Source: JAABVY01 sp964496505 (GTDB lineage: Bacteria > Zixibacteria > MSB-5A5 > JAABVY01). From it: a stretch of 64,000 bases of DNA. Numbering within the stretch: the first letter of the stretch is position 1; every line of letters starts with the position of its first letter. A program made the position numbers and the translations under genes. The stretch lies in the NCBI GenBank assembly GCA_964496505.1, contig CAZBZV010000015.1, forward strand, positions 1-64,000, in the 5' to 3' direction. Under the pieces are notes generated by a model that did not search any database, had not been told where the DNA came from, and saw only the letters and a list, made by a program, of their open reading frames with translations. Positions 1 through 9,094 of this stretch are shown one piece after another.

Positions 1-66
1 AAAAGTGTCTCTTATATTTCAGCTGTAAAAGTCCAAAAGGTTCTGAAGACGTACACTTCTGTTATT

Positions 67-91
67 ACTTTGTTCGTATGTCGAACAAAGT
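67..91. promoter_or_regulatory. Palindromic operator, likely ROK repressor site 1
   Basis: A perfect inverted repeat with 10-bp arms (ACTTTGTTCG / CGAACAAAGT) around a 5-bp spacer lies 72 bp upstream of the first gene of the glucan operon. The same palindrome, with one arm mismatch, is at 14570-14594 in front of the opposing operon. Read toward each downstream gene, identity extends beyond the palindrome (a T before it and GTTTTTC after it). A ROK-family repressor is encoded in this operon at 5404-6669, and proteins of that family usually bind such palindromes. The assignment of the site to that regulator is inference. Confidence 0.62.
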
Positions 92-163
92 TTTTCTCGG
101 CCGTAATATTCAACAGCACGTTTTGTCAACCGGGATTGGAAAAATCTAATAAGGAGATATTAG

Positions 164-2602
164 TTGATTACCAAAAGCATGATCCATCTTGCGGCTCTCA
201 TTTCGATAATGGTAATTTTCGGATTGGTTGGCTGCGATAATGATAGGCCATTGGAGCCTGCAGGATTTCCTACTGATGCGGTAGTTTTCAAGGACGAATT
301 CGGCAATAATGTTACTTTCCAAGCATTTGCCGGTTCCAAGCTTGACGCGCTTGATTTAGATCAGGTAAATACCTATAGCGGCTCTCAAGCTTTGCAGGTA
401 ATAGTCCCCAATGTCGGTGATCCTTCAGGCAGCTATGCCGGAGGTGCTTTTACTGCTAATATCGCTCGTGATTTAACTCAATATAACGCGTTAACATTTT
501 ATGCAAAGGCAAGCACAAACGCGACTTTGAATGTGGCTGGACTCGGTAATGACAATACCGGAACCTCTATATTTACTGCGGAAGTAAATAACCTGGAACT
601 GACGACTGAATGGCAAAAGTATATCATTCCGATTCCGCTATCGGATAAACTATCGGAGGAAAAAGGTCTCTTTTATTTTGCCGAAGGCCCTGAAGAAGGT
701 AATGGATACCAGATTTGGTTTGACGAAATTATTTTTGAAGAGCTTGGCACAATATCCAATCCTCAGCCGACCCTTCCCACTACTACAATAGAAGCTGAGG
801 TAAACGACACTATTAGCATAACCGGTACTGAGGTCACTTTTAATGTGGGTGGGAATTCCCAGACAGTCTCGGCAATGACCGGCTATTTTACTTTCTTTTC
901 CTCGGATGAGACGGTTATCAATGTTGCCGGCAACGGCGTAATTACGGCAGTCGGACCGGGAACGGCCGAGCTTACCGCCAATCTGGGAACGGTTCAGGCT
1001 TCCGGGACGGTTACGGTTGAAGTTTCTGAAGCCGCTGCCACTCCAACCACTCCGGCTCCTACGCCAACTGTTCCGGAGAGTGATGTGATCTCCCTGTTTA
1101 GCAATGCCTACACAAATGTCGGCGTGGATACATGGTCTGCCGATTGGGATGTTGCCGATGTTTTTGATGAAACGATCGGCGACGATGATGTCAAGAAGTA
1201 TGAAAATTTTGAGTTTGCCGGAATCGAATTCACATCGCAGCCAATTGATGCATCGAGCATGACCAAATTCCATATGGATATCTGGACGCCAAATTCAACT
1301 GCCTTGCCAGCCAAGTTCAATATCAAACTGGTTGATTTTGGGGCTGACGGAGCCTTTGGCGGAGGTGACGATTCTGAACATGAAATGGTATTCGACAGAA
1401 ACACTTCTCCTGCTCTTGTGACCGGCAGCTGGGTTTCAATCGATCTGCCGATGTCGGCATTCTCCGGTTTACAATCCCGGTCGAATCTGGCACAGTTGAT
1501 TATATCTGGGGATATTTCAACAATCTATGTTGACAATATTTACTTCTATGACGCCGGTGAGCAGACAGCGCCAACCATTCCAGCTCCAACGCCCGACGAG
1601 GATCCCAACAGTGTAGTTTCGCTCTTTAGCGATATATATACCAATGTGCCGGTTGATACATGGTCAGCTGTCTGGGATGTTGCCAATGTTGAAGATTACA
1701 TGATAGGTTCTGATAACACCAAGAAATACACAGATCTTCTCTATGCTGGTATTGAGTTCAGAACAGCCACGATTGATGCTTCGGGAATGACTCATTTCCA
1801 TATGAATGTCTGGACGCCGGATGCGACATCATCGCCATCGGTTTTCAAAGTCAAGCTGGTTGATTTTGGAGAGAACGGCGTTTATAACGGTGGAAGCGGA
1901 GATGACGTCGAAGATGAAATCACCTTTAATGATAATACAATGAACACAGGCATCTGGGTTAGCATTGATATTCCTTTATCCAGTTTCACTGATCTGACTA
2001 CAAGGGGCCACATTGGGCAGTTAATTATCTCAGGTGATCCAAACACTATATTTGTTGACAATATCTATTTCTATGATACCGGCATTCCGGAAGCACCATC
2101 GACTGCAGCACCGACTCCCACAGTCGACGCTGCCGATGTCATCTCTCTTTTCAGCGACGCCTATACTGATGTTCCGGTGGATACGTGGTCAGCACCCTGG
2201 GATACCGCTGATATTCAAGATTTTGTAATCGGTTCTGACACTGCCAAAAAATACAGCAACCTGCTTTTTGCCGGCATAGAATTTACATCCAACACAATTG
2301 ATGCTTCTCTAATGACCCATTTTCACATGGATCTCTGGACTCCGGATCCTACCGATGCTCCTGCGGTGCTTAGAATCAAGCTGGTGGATTTTGGACCTAA
2401 TGGTGTCTGGGATGGGGGCGGTGATGATGTTGAACATGAAATCACCCTGGACGAAAGCATCTTGAATACCGGCAGCTGGGTCAGTATTGATTTGCCGCTT
2501 ACTGACTTTGTAAATCTCACCACCAGGGGACATCTGGCCCAACTGATAATTTCGGGTGATCCGAACACGATATACGTTGATAATATTTATTTTCACAGGT
2601 GA
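164..2602 (+). CDS. Surface lipoprotein with CBM-like domain, Ig-like domain and three tandem glycan-binding-type repeats
   Basis: Probable outer-membrane glycan-binding lipoprotein of 812 residues. It starts at TTG: AAGGAGAT at 151-158 is well placed for it, and the next ATG (179) has no such site. A signal peptide ends in a lipobox GLVGC. Residues about 40-195 form a beta-sandwich, carbohydrate-binding-like domain; about 200-290 resemble a BIG2 Ig-like domain (VITAVGPGTAELTA). Three repeats follow, starting near residues 306, 482 and 657, each opening with a V(I/V)SLFS-x-x-YT motif and closing with a VDNIYF(Y/H) motif, joined by Thr/Pro-rich linkers. Similar repeats occur in beta-glucan-utilisation proteins of marine Bacteroidota (recalled family knowledge). 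There is no catalytic motif. It is first in an operon with its paralogue, the repressor, a GH16 enzyme and a sugar symporter, which suggests capture of beta-glucan at the cell surface. Confidence 0.8.
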   Translation: MITKSMIHLAALISIMVIFGLVGCDNDRPLEPAGFPTDAVVFKDEFGNNVTFQAFAGSKLDALDLDQVNTYSGSQALQVIVPNVGDPSGSYAGGAFTANIARDLTQYNALTFYAKASTNATLNVAGLGNDNTGTSIFTAEVNNLELTTEWQKYIIPIPLSDKLSEEKGLFYFAEGPEEGNGYQIWFDEIIFEELGTISNPQPTLPTTTIEAEVNDTISITGTEVTFNVGGNSQTVSAMTGYFTFFSSDETVINVAGNGVITAVGPGTAELTANLGTVQASGTVTVEVSEAAATPTTPAPTPTVPESDVISLFSNAYTNVGVDTWSADWDVADVFDETIGDDDVKKYENFEFAGIEFTSQPIDASSMTKFHMDIWTPNSTALPAKFNIKLVDFGADGAFGGGDDSEHEMVFDRNTSPALVTGSWVSIDLPMSAFSGLQSRSNLAQLIISGDISTIYVDNIYFYDAGEQTAPTIPAPTPDEDPNSVVSLFSDIYTNVPVDTWSAVWDVANVEDYMIGSDNTKKYTDLLYAGIEFRTATIDASGMTHFHMNVWTPDATSSPSVFKVKLVDFGENGVYNGGSGDDVEDEITFNDNTMNTGIWVSIDIPLSSFTDLTTRGHIGQLIISGDPNTIFVDNIYFYDTGIPEAPSTAAPTPTVDAADVISLFSDAYTDVPVDTWSAPWDTADIQDFVIGSDTAKKYSNLLFAGIEFTSNTIDASLMTHFHMDLWTPDPTDAPAVLRIKLVDFGPNGVWDGGGDDVEHEITLDESILNTGSWVSIDLPLTDFVNLTTRGHLAQLIISGDPNTIYVDNIYFHR

Positions 2603-2776
2603 TATGCCGGTGTAATGTGTGGACGGGGGTAAAAATATAATAATTTACTGCTTGTAAAATGTTCATATCGTTTTGATGCCGAATCTGTGCATGTTCGGCA
2701 TCATATCTGTTCTAATAATTCTGACTCTTATGTTTTGAAATAGATTTAAAAGAATAACTAAAAAACGGAGGAATCC

Positions 2777-5380
2777 ATGAAACATGTGAAATTTATTCTG
2801 TTGCTTGGTATTATCTTGCTTTCCGGCAATTTCCTCGCGCAGAACGCTGCTTTCGCGGAATCGTGCTGTGATGTTCCCGGGGACGCAAATGACGATGGCA
2901 GTGCCAACGTCAGCGATGCCGTGTACATCATCAATTATGTATTCATAGGAGGGCCGGTGCCGGCCTGTCACGAGAAGGGTGACGCAAATTGCGATGCCGC
3001 AATTAATGTCAGTGATGCAGTCTGGTTAATTAACTATGTCTTCATAGGTGGAAGACCGCCCTGCTGTATGGACGTAGTCTTTAGGGACGAATACGGCTCC
3101 AGGGTGACCTATCAGGCCTTTGCAGGATCATTTCTAGAAGCTGTTCAGGTCACAACCGACCCTGTTTATGCTGGTACTCAGGCCTTAGATATCACCATTC
3201 CCGATGCAAGCTGGTCGGGAGGTGCATTTGTGGATACCGGTACGGCCGGCCGTAACCTCTTAGCATATAATGCGCTAACATTTTGGGCCAAAGCCAGTAT
3301 GGATGCAACTCTCGATGTAGCCGGTATAGCAAATGACAATACCGGAACATCTCAGTACATTGCAGAAGTAACCGGCCTTGCCCTGACTACCACCTGGCAG
3401 CAGTATGTTATTCCTATTCCCCTTGCTGAAAAGCTTAATGCCGAAAATGGTCTCTTCTACTTTGCTGAAGGTGCTGAAGAGGGAGTTGGATACCAGATTC
3501 ATATCGACGAAATAGTCTTTGACAGCCTGACTACCATAACCAATCCCCGCCCGGTAATACCAACTATCACATTGAATGTTACCCAGGATGATGAGATCAC
3601 ATTTGATGGTTCTTATGTGACATTTGATGTTGATGGTACCGATATTCAAGTCAATGCCATGATGGACTATTTCACCTTCACATCATCCAATGAAACGGTT
3701 GTGTCGGTTGGCGGCGATGGAGTTATCACTGCCGTAGGTCCCGGTACCGCCGAGTTGACGGCAGTCCTGGGAACATCAAAATCAGTTCCTGCCACCGGAG
3801 TTGTTACAGTCAATGTCAGCGGACCTGAGCCTGAACCTGCAACACCTGCGCCGACGCCAACGGTTCCATCCGACAGCGTTGTGGCTTTATGGAGCGATGC
3901 GTATACCAGTCACCCGGTTGATACCTGGTCGGCTACCTGGGATGATGCTGATGTTGAGGACTATTTGATCGGCACTGACAGCACCAAAAAGTACACCAAC
4001 CTGGTTTTCGCAGGAGTTGAATTCACAACTACTACGCTTGACGCTTCTGCAATGACCCATTTCCATATCGATGTATGGACTCCGAATTCGACAGCATCTC
4101 CGAATGTCTTCAAGGTAAAGTTTGTTGATTTCGGTCCCGACGGTGCATTTGGCGGCGGTGATGATTCCGAGCATGAATTGATTTTTGATGAAAATACCAT
4201 GGATACTGAACAGTGGGTAAGTATCGATGTACCTCTGGCCAGTTTCGCTAATCTGGCATCGACCGAGCATCTGGCTCAGATGGTAATCTCCTCGGTTGGC
4301 CTCTCTACTGTTTATATCGACAATATCTATTTCTACGATGCGGGACTTGCCACAGAACCGGATGTGGCGGCTTCCACGCCTCCACATGATCCGGGTAATG
4401 TTGCCTCACTCTATAGTGATGCATATACTGCCGCCACTACTGTGACCACATGGTCAGCCCCATGGGATCAGGCAGATGTGGAAGACTTTGCTATTGGCAC
4501 TGATAACATGAAGAAATACACAAACCTTGTTTATGCCGGTATAGAGTTTAATCCCCTTGATGCATCTGCGATGACTCATTTTCACATGGATGTCTGGACA
4601 CCGGATCCAACAGCAGCGCCAAGCGTATTCAAGGTCAAACTTGTCGATTACGGCGCCGATGGCAATTACGGCGGCGGTGATGATGTTGAGCACGAGTTGA
4701 CTTTTGATGAAAACACTATGAACACCGCAATGTGGGTGGGCATTGATGTGCCGCTTACGGATTTCACAAATCTGACGACAACCGGTCATCTGGCCCAGAT
4801 GGTCATTTCCGGTGATCCAAATACCGTTTTCGTCGACAATATCTATTTCTACCAGGGTGCTGCAACTGAACCGACATCTTCCGCTCCGACACCTTCTCTT
4901 GCTCCGGCTGATGTTTTTTCAATTTTCAGTGATGCTTACACGAACACGGATTTTGACGTCTGGTCATCCCAATGGGATAATGCTGATGTGGCTGACTTTA
5001 CTATCGGTTCAGATAATCTGAAGAAATACTATAATCTTGTCTTCTCCATTGCCGAGTATACTACAACTGGAACCCAGGATATAAGTACAATGACCCATTT
5101 CCACATGGATGTCTGGACACCGGATGCTACCGACGCGTCTTCGGAGTTTAAGATCAAACTGGTGGACTATGGGCCCAACGGTGTTTGGGATGGCGGCGGT
5201 GATGATACCGAGCATGAGTTAACTTTTGATCAGGCCACGATGAGCACCGGCAGCTGGGTAAGTTTTGATATACCATTAACCGACTTTACCGGATTGACTG
5301 GCAGGGAACACTTTGCTCAATTAATTCTCTCTGGTACATATGGAACTGTCTTTGTTGACAATGTATACTTTCATAAATAA
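2777..5380 (+). CDS. Secreted dockerin-bearing paralogue of the CBM-repeat lipoprotein
   Basis: 867 residues with a Sec signal peptide (about 1-28, ending AFAES) and no lipobox. A pair of dockerin type I-like repeats (residues about 33-95, each with NVSDAVxxINYVFIGG) follows directly. The rest mirrors the preceding lipoprotein: CBM-like domain (about 100-255), BIG2-like Ig domain (about 260-355) and three repeats opening V(V/A/F)S(L/I)xSDAYT and ending in VDN-type strands. The ATG is supported by GGAGG at 2767-2771. The two genes are clearly paralogues; one is anchored by lipid and the other carries dockerins, so the same binding module seems to be displayed in two ways. It is non-catalytic as far as can be seen. 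A 174-bp gap separates it from the upstream gene and 23 bp from the repressor gene downstream. Confidence 0.8.
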   Translation: MKHVKFILLLGIILLSGNFLAQNAAFAESCCDVPGDANDDGSANVSDAVYIINYVFIGGPVPACHEKGDANCDAAINVSDAVWLINYVFIGGRPPCCMDVVFRDEYGSRVTYQAFAGSFLEAVQVTTDPVYAGTQALDITIPDASWSGGAFVDTGTAGRNLLAYNALTFWAKASMDATLDVAGIANDNTGTSQYIAEVTGLALTTTWQQYVIPIPLAEKLNAENGLFYFAEGAEEGVGYQIHIDEIVFDSLTTITNPRPVIPTITLNVTQDDEITFDGSYVTFDVDGTDIQVNAMMDYFTFTSSNETVVSVGGDGVITAVGPGTAELTAVLGTSKSVPATGVVTVNVSGPEPEPATPAPTPTVPSDSVVALWSDAYTSHPVDTWSATWDDADVEDYLIGTDSTKKYTNLVFAGVEFTTTTLDASAMTHFHIDVWTPNSTASPNVFKVKFVDFGPDGAFGGGDDSEHELIFDENTMDTEQWVSIDVPLASFANLASTEHLAQMVISSVGLSTVYIDNIYFYDAGLATEPDVAASTPPHDPGNVASLYSDAYTAATTVTTWSAPWDQADVEDFAIGTDNMKKYTNLVYAGIEFNPLDASAMTHFHMDVWTPDPTAAPSVFKVKLVDYGADGNYGGGDDVEHELTFDENTMNTAMWVGIDVPLTDFTNLTTTGHLAQMVISGDPNTVFVDNIYFYQGAATEPTSSAPTPSLAPADVFSIFSDAYTNTDFDVWSSQWDNADVADFTIGSDNLKKYYNLVFSIAEYTTTGTQDISTMTHFHMDVWTPDATDASSEFKIKLVDYGPNGVWDGGGDDTEHELTFDQATMSTGSWVSFDIPLTDFTGLTGREHFAQLILSGTYGTVFVDNVYFHK

Positions 5381-5403
5381 ATTGAAGAGATTTCGGAAAA
5401 GCG

Positions 5404-6669
5404 ATGAAGGTGAAGCTAACATTGAGTAATACATCTGGAAAAAGGGCCGTTCTTTCACGGGAACGGCCCCTTGCAAATTCTGTCCTGAAGTTAATCTGGG
5501 AAAAAAGAAAGACTTCAAGGGCTGAAATTGCGCGTCTGACAGGATTATCCCGCTCGACGGTTTCGGAGATTATAGACAATCTTCTTGCCACCGGTTTGAT
5601 AGCCGAAGTTGGAGCCGGTAAATCCAGCGGCGGAAGGCGTCCTATCGTTTTGGAATTTCAGGATGAGGCCCGCTGTATTATTGGCGTGGATCTGGGAGCA
5701 ACCCACGTTTCGGTGGTCCTGACCGATCTGCGAGGCCATGTACTCTCATGGCAGGAGAAAAAGCATCCTGTAAGAACCGATCCCGAGGGTACCCGTGCGC
5801 TTATTATCAGTCTATGTGATCGATGTCTTAAAGAATGGGGCAATGGAAACAAACGATTATTTAGTATCGGGGTTGCTGTTCCCAGCCCGGTGGATCCATT
5901 GAATCCAAGGCTGTTATCAGAGGTAGTTATCCCGGCCTGGCAGGGCGAAAGCGGTTTGGAGCAGATTCAAATCAAGTATGGCGTGCCGATTTATGTCGAT
6001 AATGACGCAAATCTCGGCGCCCTCGCTGAACACTGGTGGGGAGCTGGAAGAGGCATTAACGATTTTATTTATATAAAAATCGCCCATGGCATCGGTGCCG
6101 GTTACATATTGAACGGAGACATATACCGCGGAGCGGGCGGTGTTGCTGGCGAAATGGGGCATCTTCCCATAGATCCTAATGGAGAATTATGCGTTTGCGG
6201 TTTAAGGGGATGTTTGGCAACCCTTGTAGGAAAACCGGCAATCGCTGAGCGAACCAAAAAACTATTGAAGAAATATCCCAAAAGTCAACTCAAGGCTGCA
6301 GATCTTACCCTGGATGCCATCGAAAAGGCCGCTCGCAATGGAGATCAATTGGCTCTGAGGATTGTAAGCGAAGTAGCTGAATACCTGGGAATCGCCATTT
6401 CAGGATGGTTTAATTTGATGAATCCAAATCTTGCAATATTGGGTGGGGGTTTTGCCGGGTTAGGAGAACTTCTTCTCGAGCCGTTACGATCCAAGGTGAG
6501 AAATAGTACTTTAGTAAGCAAAGCAGCGGTTGATATTAAAACCAGCGATCTCGGATCGCGGGCAATAGCAATTGGCGCCGCTACACTGGCTCTTGAGGCA
6601 ATGTTTGCAGACCCTATCGAAGCACATGCACGGGCAAACGGGAGAATTAATGACTCGGTACATCCATAG
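5404..6669 (+). CDS. ROK-family transcriptional repressor (NagC/Mlc/XylR type)
   Basis: 421 residues. An N-terminal winged helix-turn-helix (about 20-75, SRAEIARLTGLSRSTVSEII) precedes a ROK sugar-kinase-fold domain. An ATP-binding-like strand-turn (IIGVDLGATH) is near residue 95, and the ROK zinc motif CVCGLRGC follows GEMGHLPID near residues 255-275. ROK repressors sense a sugar or oligosaccharide and release DNA. It lies inside the rightward glucan operon, 23 bp after the dockerin protein and overlapping the GH16 gene by 20 bp. Matching palindromes at 67-91 and 14570-14594 are the obvious candidate binding sites. The inducer is not deducible; a beta-1,3-gluco-oligosaccharide is plausible from context. 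Confidence 0.9.
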   Translation: MKVKLTLSNTSGKRAVLSRERPLANSVLKLIWEKRKTSRAEIARLTGLSRSTVSEIIDNLLATGLIAEVGAGKSSGGRRPIVLEFQDEARCIIGVDLGATHVSVVLTDLRGHVLSWQEKKHPVRTDPEGTRALIISLCDRCLKEWGNGNKRLFSIGVAVPSPVDPLNPRLLSEVVIPAWQGESGLEQIQIKYGVPIYVDNDANLGALAEHWWGAGRGINDFIYIKIAHGIGAGYILNGDIYRGAGGVAGEMGHLPIDPNGELCVCGLRGCLATLVGKPAIAERTKKLLKKYPKSQLKAADLTLDAIEKAARNGDQLALRIVSEVAEYLGIAISGWFNLMNPNLAILGGGFAGLGELLLEPLRSKVRNSTLVSKAAVDIKTSDLGSRAIAIGAATLALEAMFADPIEAHARANGRINDSVHP

Positions 6670-7471
6670 ATTGAAAATCCTTGTCTTGCTTTTGGCGATA
6701 TCATTAACAGTAAGTTGCGGCAATAATTCGGTTGAATCTGAGATTACATTGAATTTAGTCTGGCAGGATGAATTCGAGGGGCCGGCCGGTCAATCGCCTG
6801 ATCCGACCAAATGGGATTATGATATTGGAACCGACTGGGGTAATGTTCAGCTTGAATATGATACTGACAGACCGGAAAATGTCTCATTGGATGGAGAAGG
6901 AAATCTGGCTATCACTGCTCGCGAAGAATCATATATGGGGCAAGATTACACCTCAGCTCGGATTGTAACACGTGGTAAATTCGAACCTACCTATGGCAGA
7001 ATTGAAGCCCGAATCAAACTTCCAACCGGGCAGGGAATCTGGCCCGCCTTTTGGATGCTCGGGAGCAACTTCAGTTCGGTTGGCTGGCCGCAATGCGGTG
7101 AAATAGACATAATGGAATACCGCGGCCAGGAACCCAGGATTATTCATGGCAGTCTGCACGGGCCGGGTTATTCCGGTGGGAATGCAATTACACGCAGATT
7201 TTATCTGGAAGATGGGCGTTTTGATAATGACTTCCATACTTTTGCTGTGGAATGGGAAGCTGGTGTAATAAGGTGGTACATGAATGATATTGAATATCAG
7301 ACCGTCTATCCATCGCTGGTCGATGGTGAATGGGTTTTCAACCATGCATTTTATATCATTCTCAATGTTGCCGTTGGTGGAAATTATGTTGGTCCGCCAG
7401 ATGAAACCACGGTTTTTCCACAGACAATGCTAATTGACTATGTCAGGGTTTACAGTTGGGGAGGGAATTAA
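6650..7471 (+). CDS. GH16 endo-beta-1,3-glucanase (laminarinase-like) lipoprotein
   Basis: The start chosen is the ATG at 6650 (273 residues): it has GGGAGAA just upstream and gives a clean lipoprotein signal ending LTVSC. A longer reading frame from 6572 would put non-signal sequence in front. The catalytic motif EIDIMEY shows the beta-bulge form ExDxxE typical of laminarinases, with nucleophile E151 and acid/base E156. Other GH16 hallmarks are LVWQDEF, GRIEARIKLP, WPAFWMLG and FHTFAVEWE. It should cleave internal beta-1,3 (or mixed-linkage) glucan bonds at the surface or in the periplasm. The start overlaps the repressor gene by 20 bp, so the two are translationally linked. Only the catalytic domain is present. 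Confidence 0.92.
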   Translation: MTRYIHRLKILVLLLAISLTVSCGNNSVESEITLNLVWQDEFEGPAGQSPDPTKWDYDIGTDWGNVQLEYDTDRPENVSLDGEGNLAITAREESYMGQDYTSARIVTRGKFEPTYGRIEARIKLPTGQGIWPAFWMLGSNFSSVGWPQCGEIDIMEYRGQEPRIIHGSLHGPGYSGGNAITRRFYLEDGRFDNDFHTFAVEWEAGVIRWYMNDIEYQTVYPSLVDGEWVFNHAFYIILNVAVGGNYVGPPDETTVFPQTMLIDYVRVYSWGGN

Positions 7472-7559
7472 CGCCCCAAGCTTGTGAATCCCTTTGTTTG
7501 GATCTGGAATGCAAAATTATATAGGCCTGCCTATATAGAAATTATAAGAAGATCATATA

Positions 7560-9029
7560 ATGAATCCTTCAACAAATTACAAAACCGCACCGGAAGATCG
7601 AATATCATTTTCCCAGAGAATTATATACGGTCTGGGCGGTTTGATCAATAACCTTCTGGCGGCCGCCAGCGGCGGAATGATGATAGTCTTAAATCTTGGC
7701 CTTGGAATGAATCCTGCCCTGGTTGGCCTGCTTGGATCGCTTCCAAGATTGACCGACGCCTTAACCGATCCGATCATGGGCTTTATTTCCGACAATACCG
7801 AATCTCGCTGGGGAAGAAGACGTCCATATATATTTGTAGGGGCGATAGCGGCTGGTGTTATCTTTGCTATATTGTGGCAGCTTCCAAGAGGACAGAGCGA
7901 AACATTTTACTTCGTGTATTTCCTGATCGGATCGATACTATTCTACATGGGTTATACCGTATTTGCGACTCCCTGGGTAGCATTGGGGTATGAACTGACG
8001 GCTGATTACAATGAGCGTACAAGACTGATGGGTACCCAGAATTTTATCAGTCAGCTGGCATATGTTGTTTCGCCCTGGTTTCTATGGATAATGACTTATG
8101 AGAAGTTTTTCAAGGATCAGGTTGCCGGAGCCGCTGCATTGGCGATAATAATAGCCATCGTTACAATAGGTATCGGCATCCTCCCGGCAATATTTTTGAG
8201 AGAAAAGTACAAGAAAATTGCCCAATCAGAGATCGACAAAAAAGCGATAAAAGTAAGCGCTTCCAGAGCTCTGTGGAACAATCTTACAAAGTTCTTTAAG
8301 GGATTCGCGACCACGGTCAAATCGGGGCCCTTCTTAAAACTCTGTCTGGCTACCTTTTTGGTTTTCAATGGCTTTATTTTGGTCTCTTCTTTCCAGTTTT
8401 ATGTTATCATTTATTACGTCGCCGGAGGTGAACAAAATCTCGGGGCTCAATATGCAGGATACGCCGGTACCATTGGAGCTGTTTCAACCTTTATAGTGAT
8501 TATGATTGTAACATGGATCGGAACCAAAATCGGGAAGCGAAGAGCATTCCTCGTATCGACTGCAATGTCTATGCTGGGCTATGCCCTTAAATGGATATGC
8601 TATAATCCTGATCATCCCTGGTTGGTGATTGTGCCCGCACCGCTTCTGGCATTCAGTCTTGGGGGATTGTTTACCCTCATGCCATCGATGGTCGCTGATG
8701 TAGTTGATTATGATGAATTACAAACCCATCAGCGCCGCGAGGGAATGTTTGGATCGATCTTCTGGTGGGTGGTAAAGCTGGGAATGTCGGCGGCTCTAGC
8801 AGGTGGAGGATTTCTTCTTAATGCCACCGGTTTTGACGTTGCACTCGAAGGCAATCAGACCGCCAATACTATAACTCTTATGCGAATCTTTGATGCCGGG
8901 GTGCCTATCGTCACATCGGCCATCGCAATCTGGGCTGTGGCAACATTTCCCATAACCGAACAGAAAGCCCGAGAGGTAAGAGAAGTGCTGGAAAAAAGGC
9001 GAGGTAAGCCTAATAGTGAAACGTCATAA
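7560..9029 (+). CDS. GPH-family sugar:cation symporter (MelB-like MFS)
   Basis: 489-residue polytopic inner-membrane protein with about 12 predicted hydrophobic segments. The hallmark loop of the glycoside-pentoside-hexuronide:cation symporter family is near residues 58-80 (ALTDPIMGFISDNTESRWGR followed by RRPY). An ATG at 7560 follows an AAGAAG purine stretch. It closes the rightward operon, 88 bp after the GH16 gene, and is followed by a strong bidirectional terminator. Its likely role is proton- or sodium-coupled import of short beta-gluco-oligosaccharides made outside. Substrate is inferred from context only. Confidence 0.9.
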   Translation: MNPSTNYKTAPEDRISFSQRIIYGLGGLINNLLAAASGGMMIVLNLGLGMNPALVGLLGSLPRLTDALTDPIMGFISDNTESRWGRRRPYIFVGAIAAGVIFAILWQLPRGQSETFYFVYFLIGSILFYMGYTVFATPWVALGYELTADYNERTRLMGTQNFISQLAYVVSPWFLWIMTYEKFFKDQVAGAAALAIIIAIVTIGIGILPAIFLREKYKKIAQSEIDKKAIKVSASRALWNNLTKFFKGFATTVKSGPFLKLCLATFLVFNGFILVSSFQFYVIIYYVAGGEQNLGAQYAGYAGTIGAVSTFIVIMIVTWIGTKIGKRRAFLVSTAMSMLGYALKWICYNPDHPWLVIVPAPLLAFSLGGLFTLMPSMVADVVDYDELQTHQRREGMFGSIFWWVVKLGMSAALAGGGFLLNATGFDVALEGNQTANTITLMRIFDAGVPIVTSAIAIWAVATFPITEQKAREVREVLEKRRGKPNSETS

Positions 9030-9043
9030 TATTTTCTGAATAT

Positions 9044-9079
9044 AAAAAAAGGTGCCATTTTAAAATGACACCTTTTTTT
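9044..9079. terminator. Bidirectional intrinsic terminator between convergent operons
   Basis: A near-perfect hairpin (AAAAAAAGGTG.CA / TG.CACCTTTTTTT, TTTTAAAA centre) with A-tract on one side and T-tract on the other lies between the convergent symporter and GH3 genes. It can end transcripts from both sides. Confidence 0.9.
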
Positions 9080-9094
9080 ATATCCGGCTTTTAA

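Noticed and set aside
650..1273. Open frame of 207 codons on the minus strand inside the first lipoprotein gene
   Set aside because: It lies wholly opposite a well-supported repeat protein, is rich in rare-looking Arg/Cys composition and has no ribosome-binding site; antisense shadow.
1079..2600. CRISPR or tandem DNA repeat signal from the triple repeats
   Set aside because: The periodicity (about 525 bp) is at the protein-domain level with diverged DNA; there are no short identical repeats with spacers anywhere in the window.
7577..7795. Short minus-strand frame inside the symporter gene
   Set aside because: Antisense to a highly conserved membrane transporter segment.
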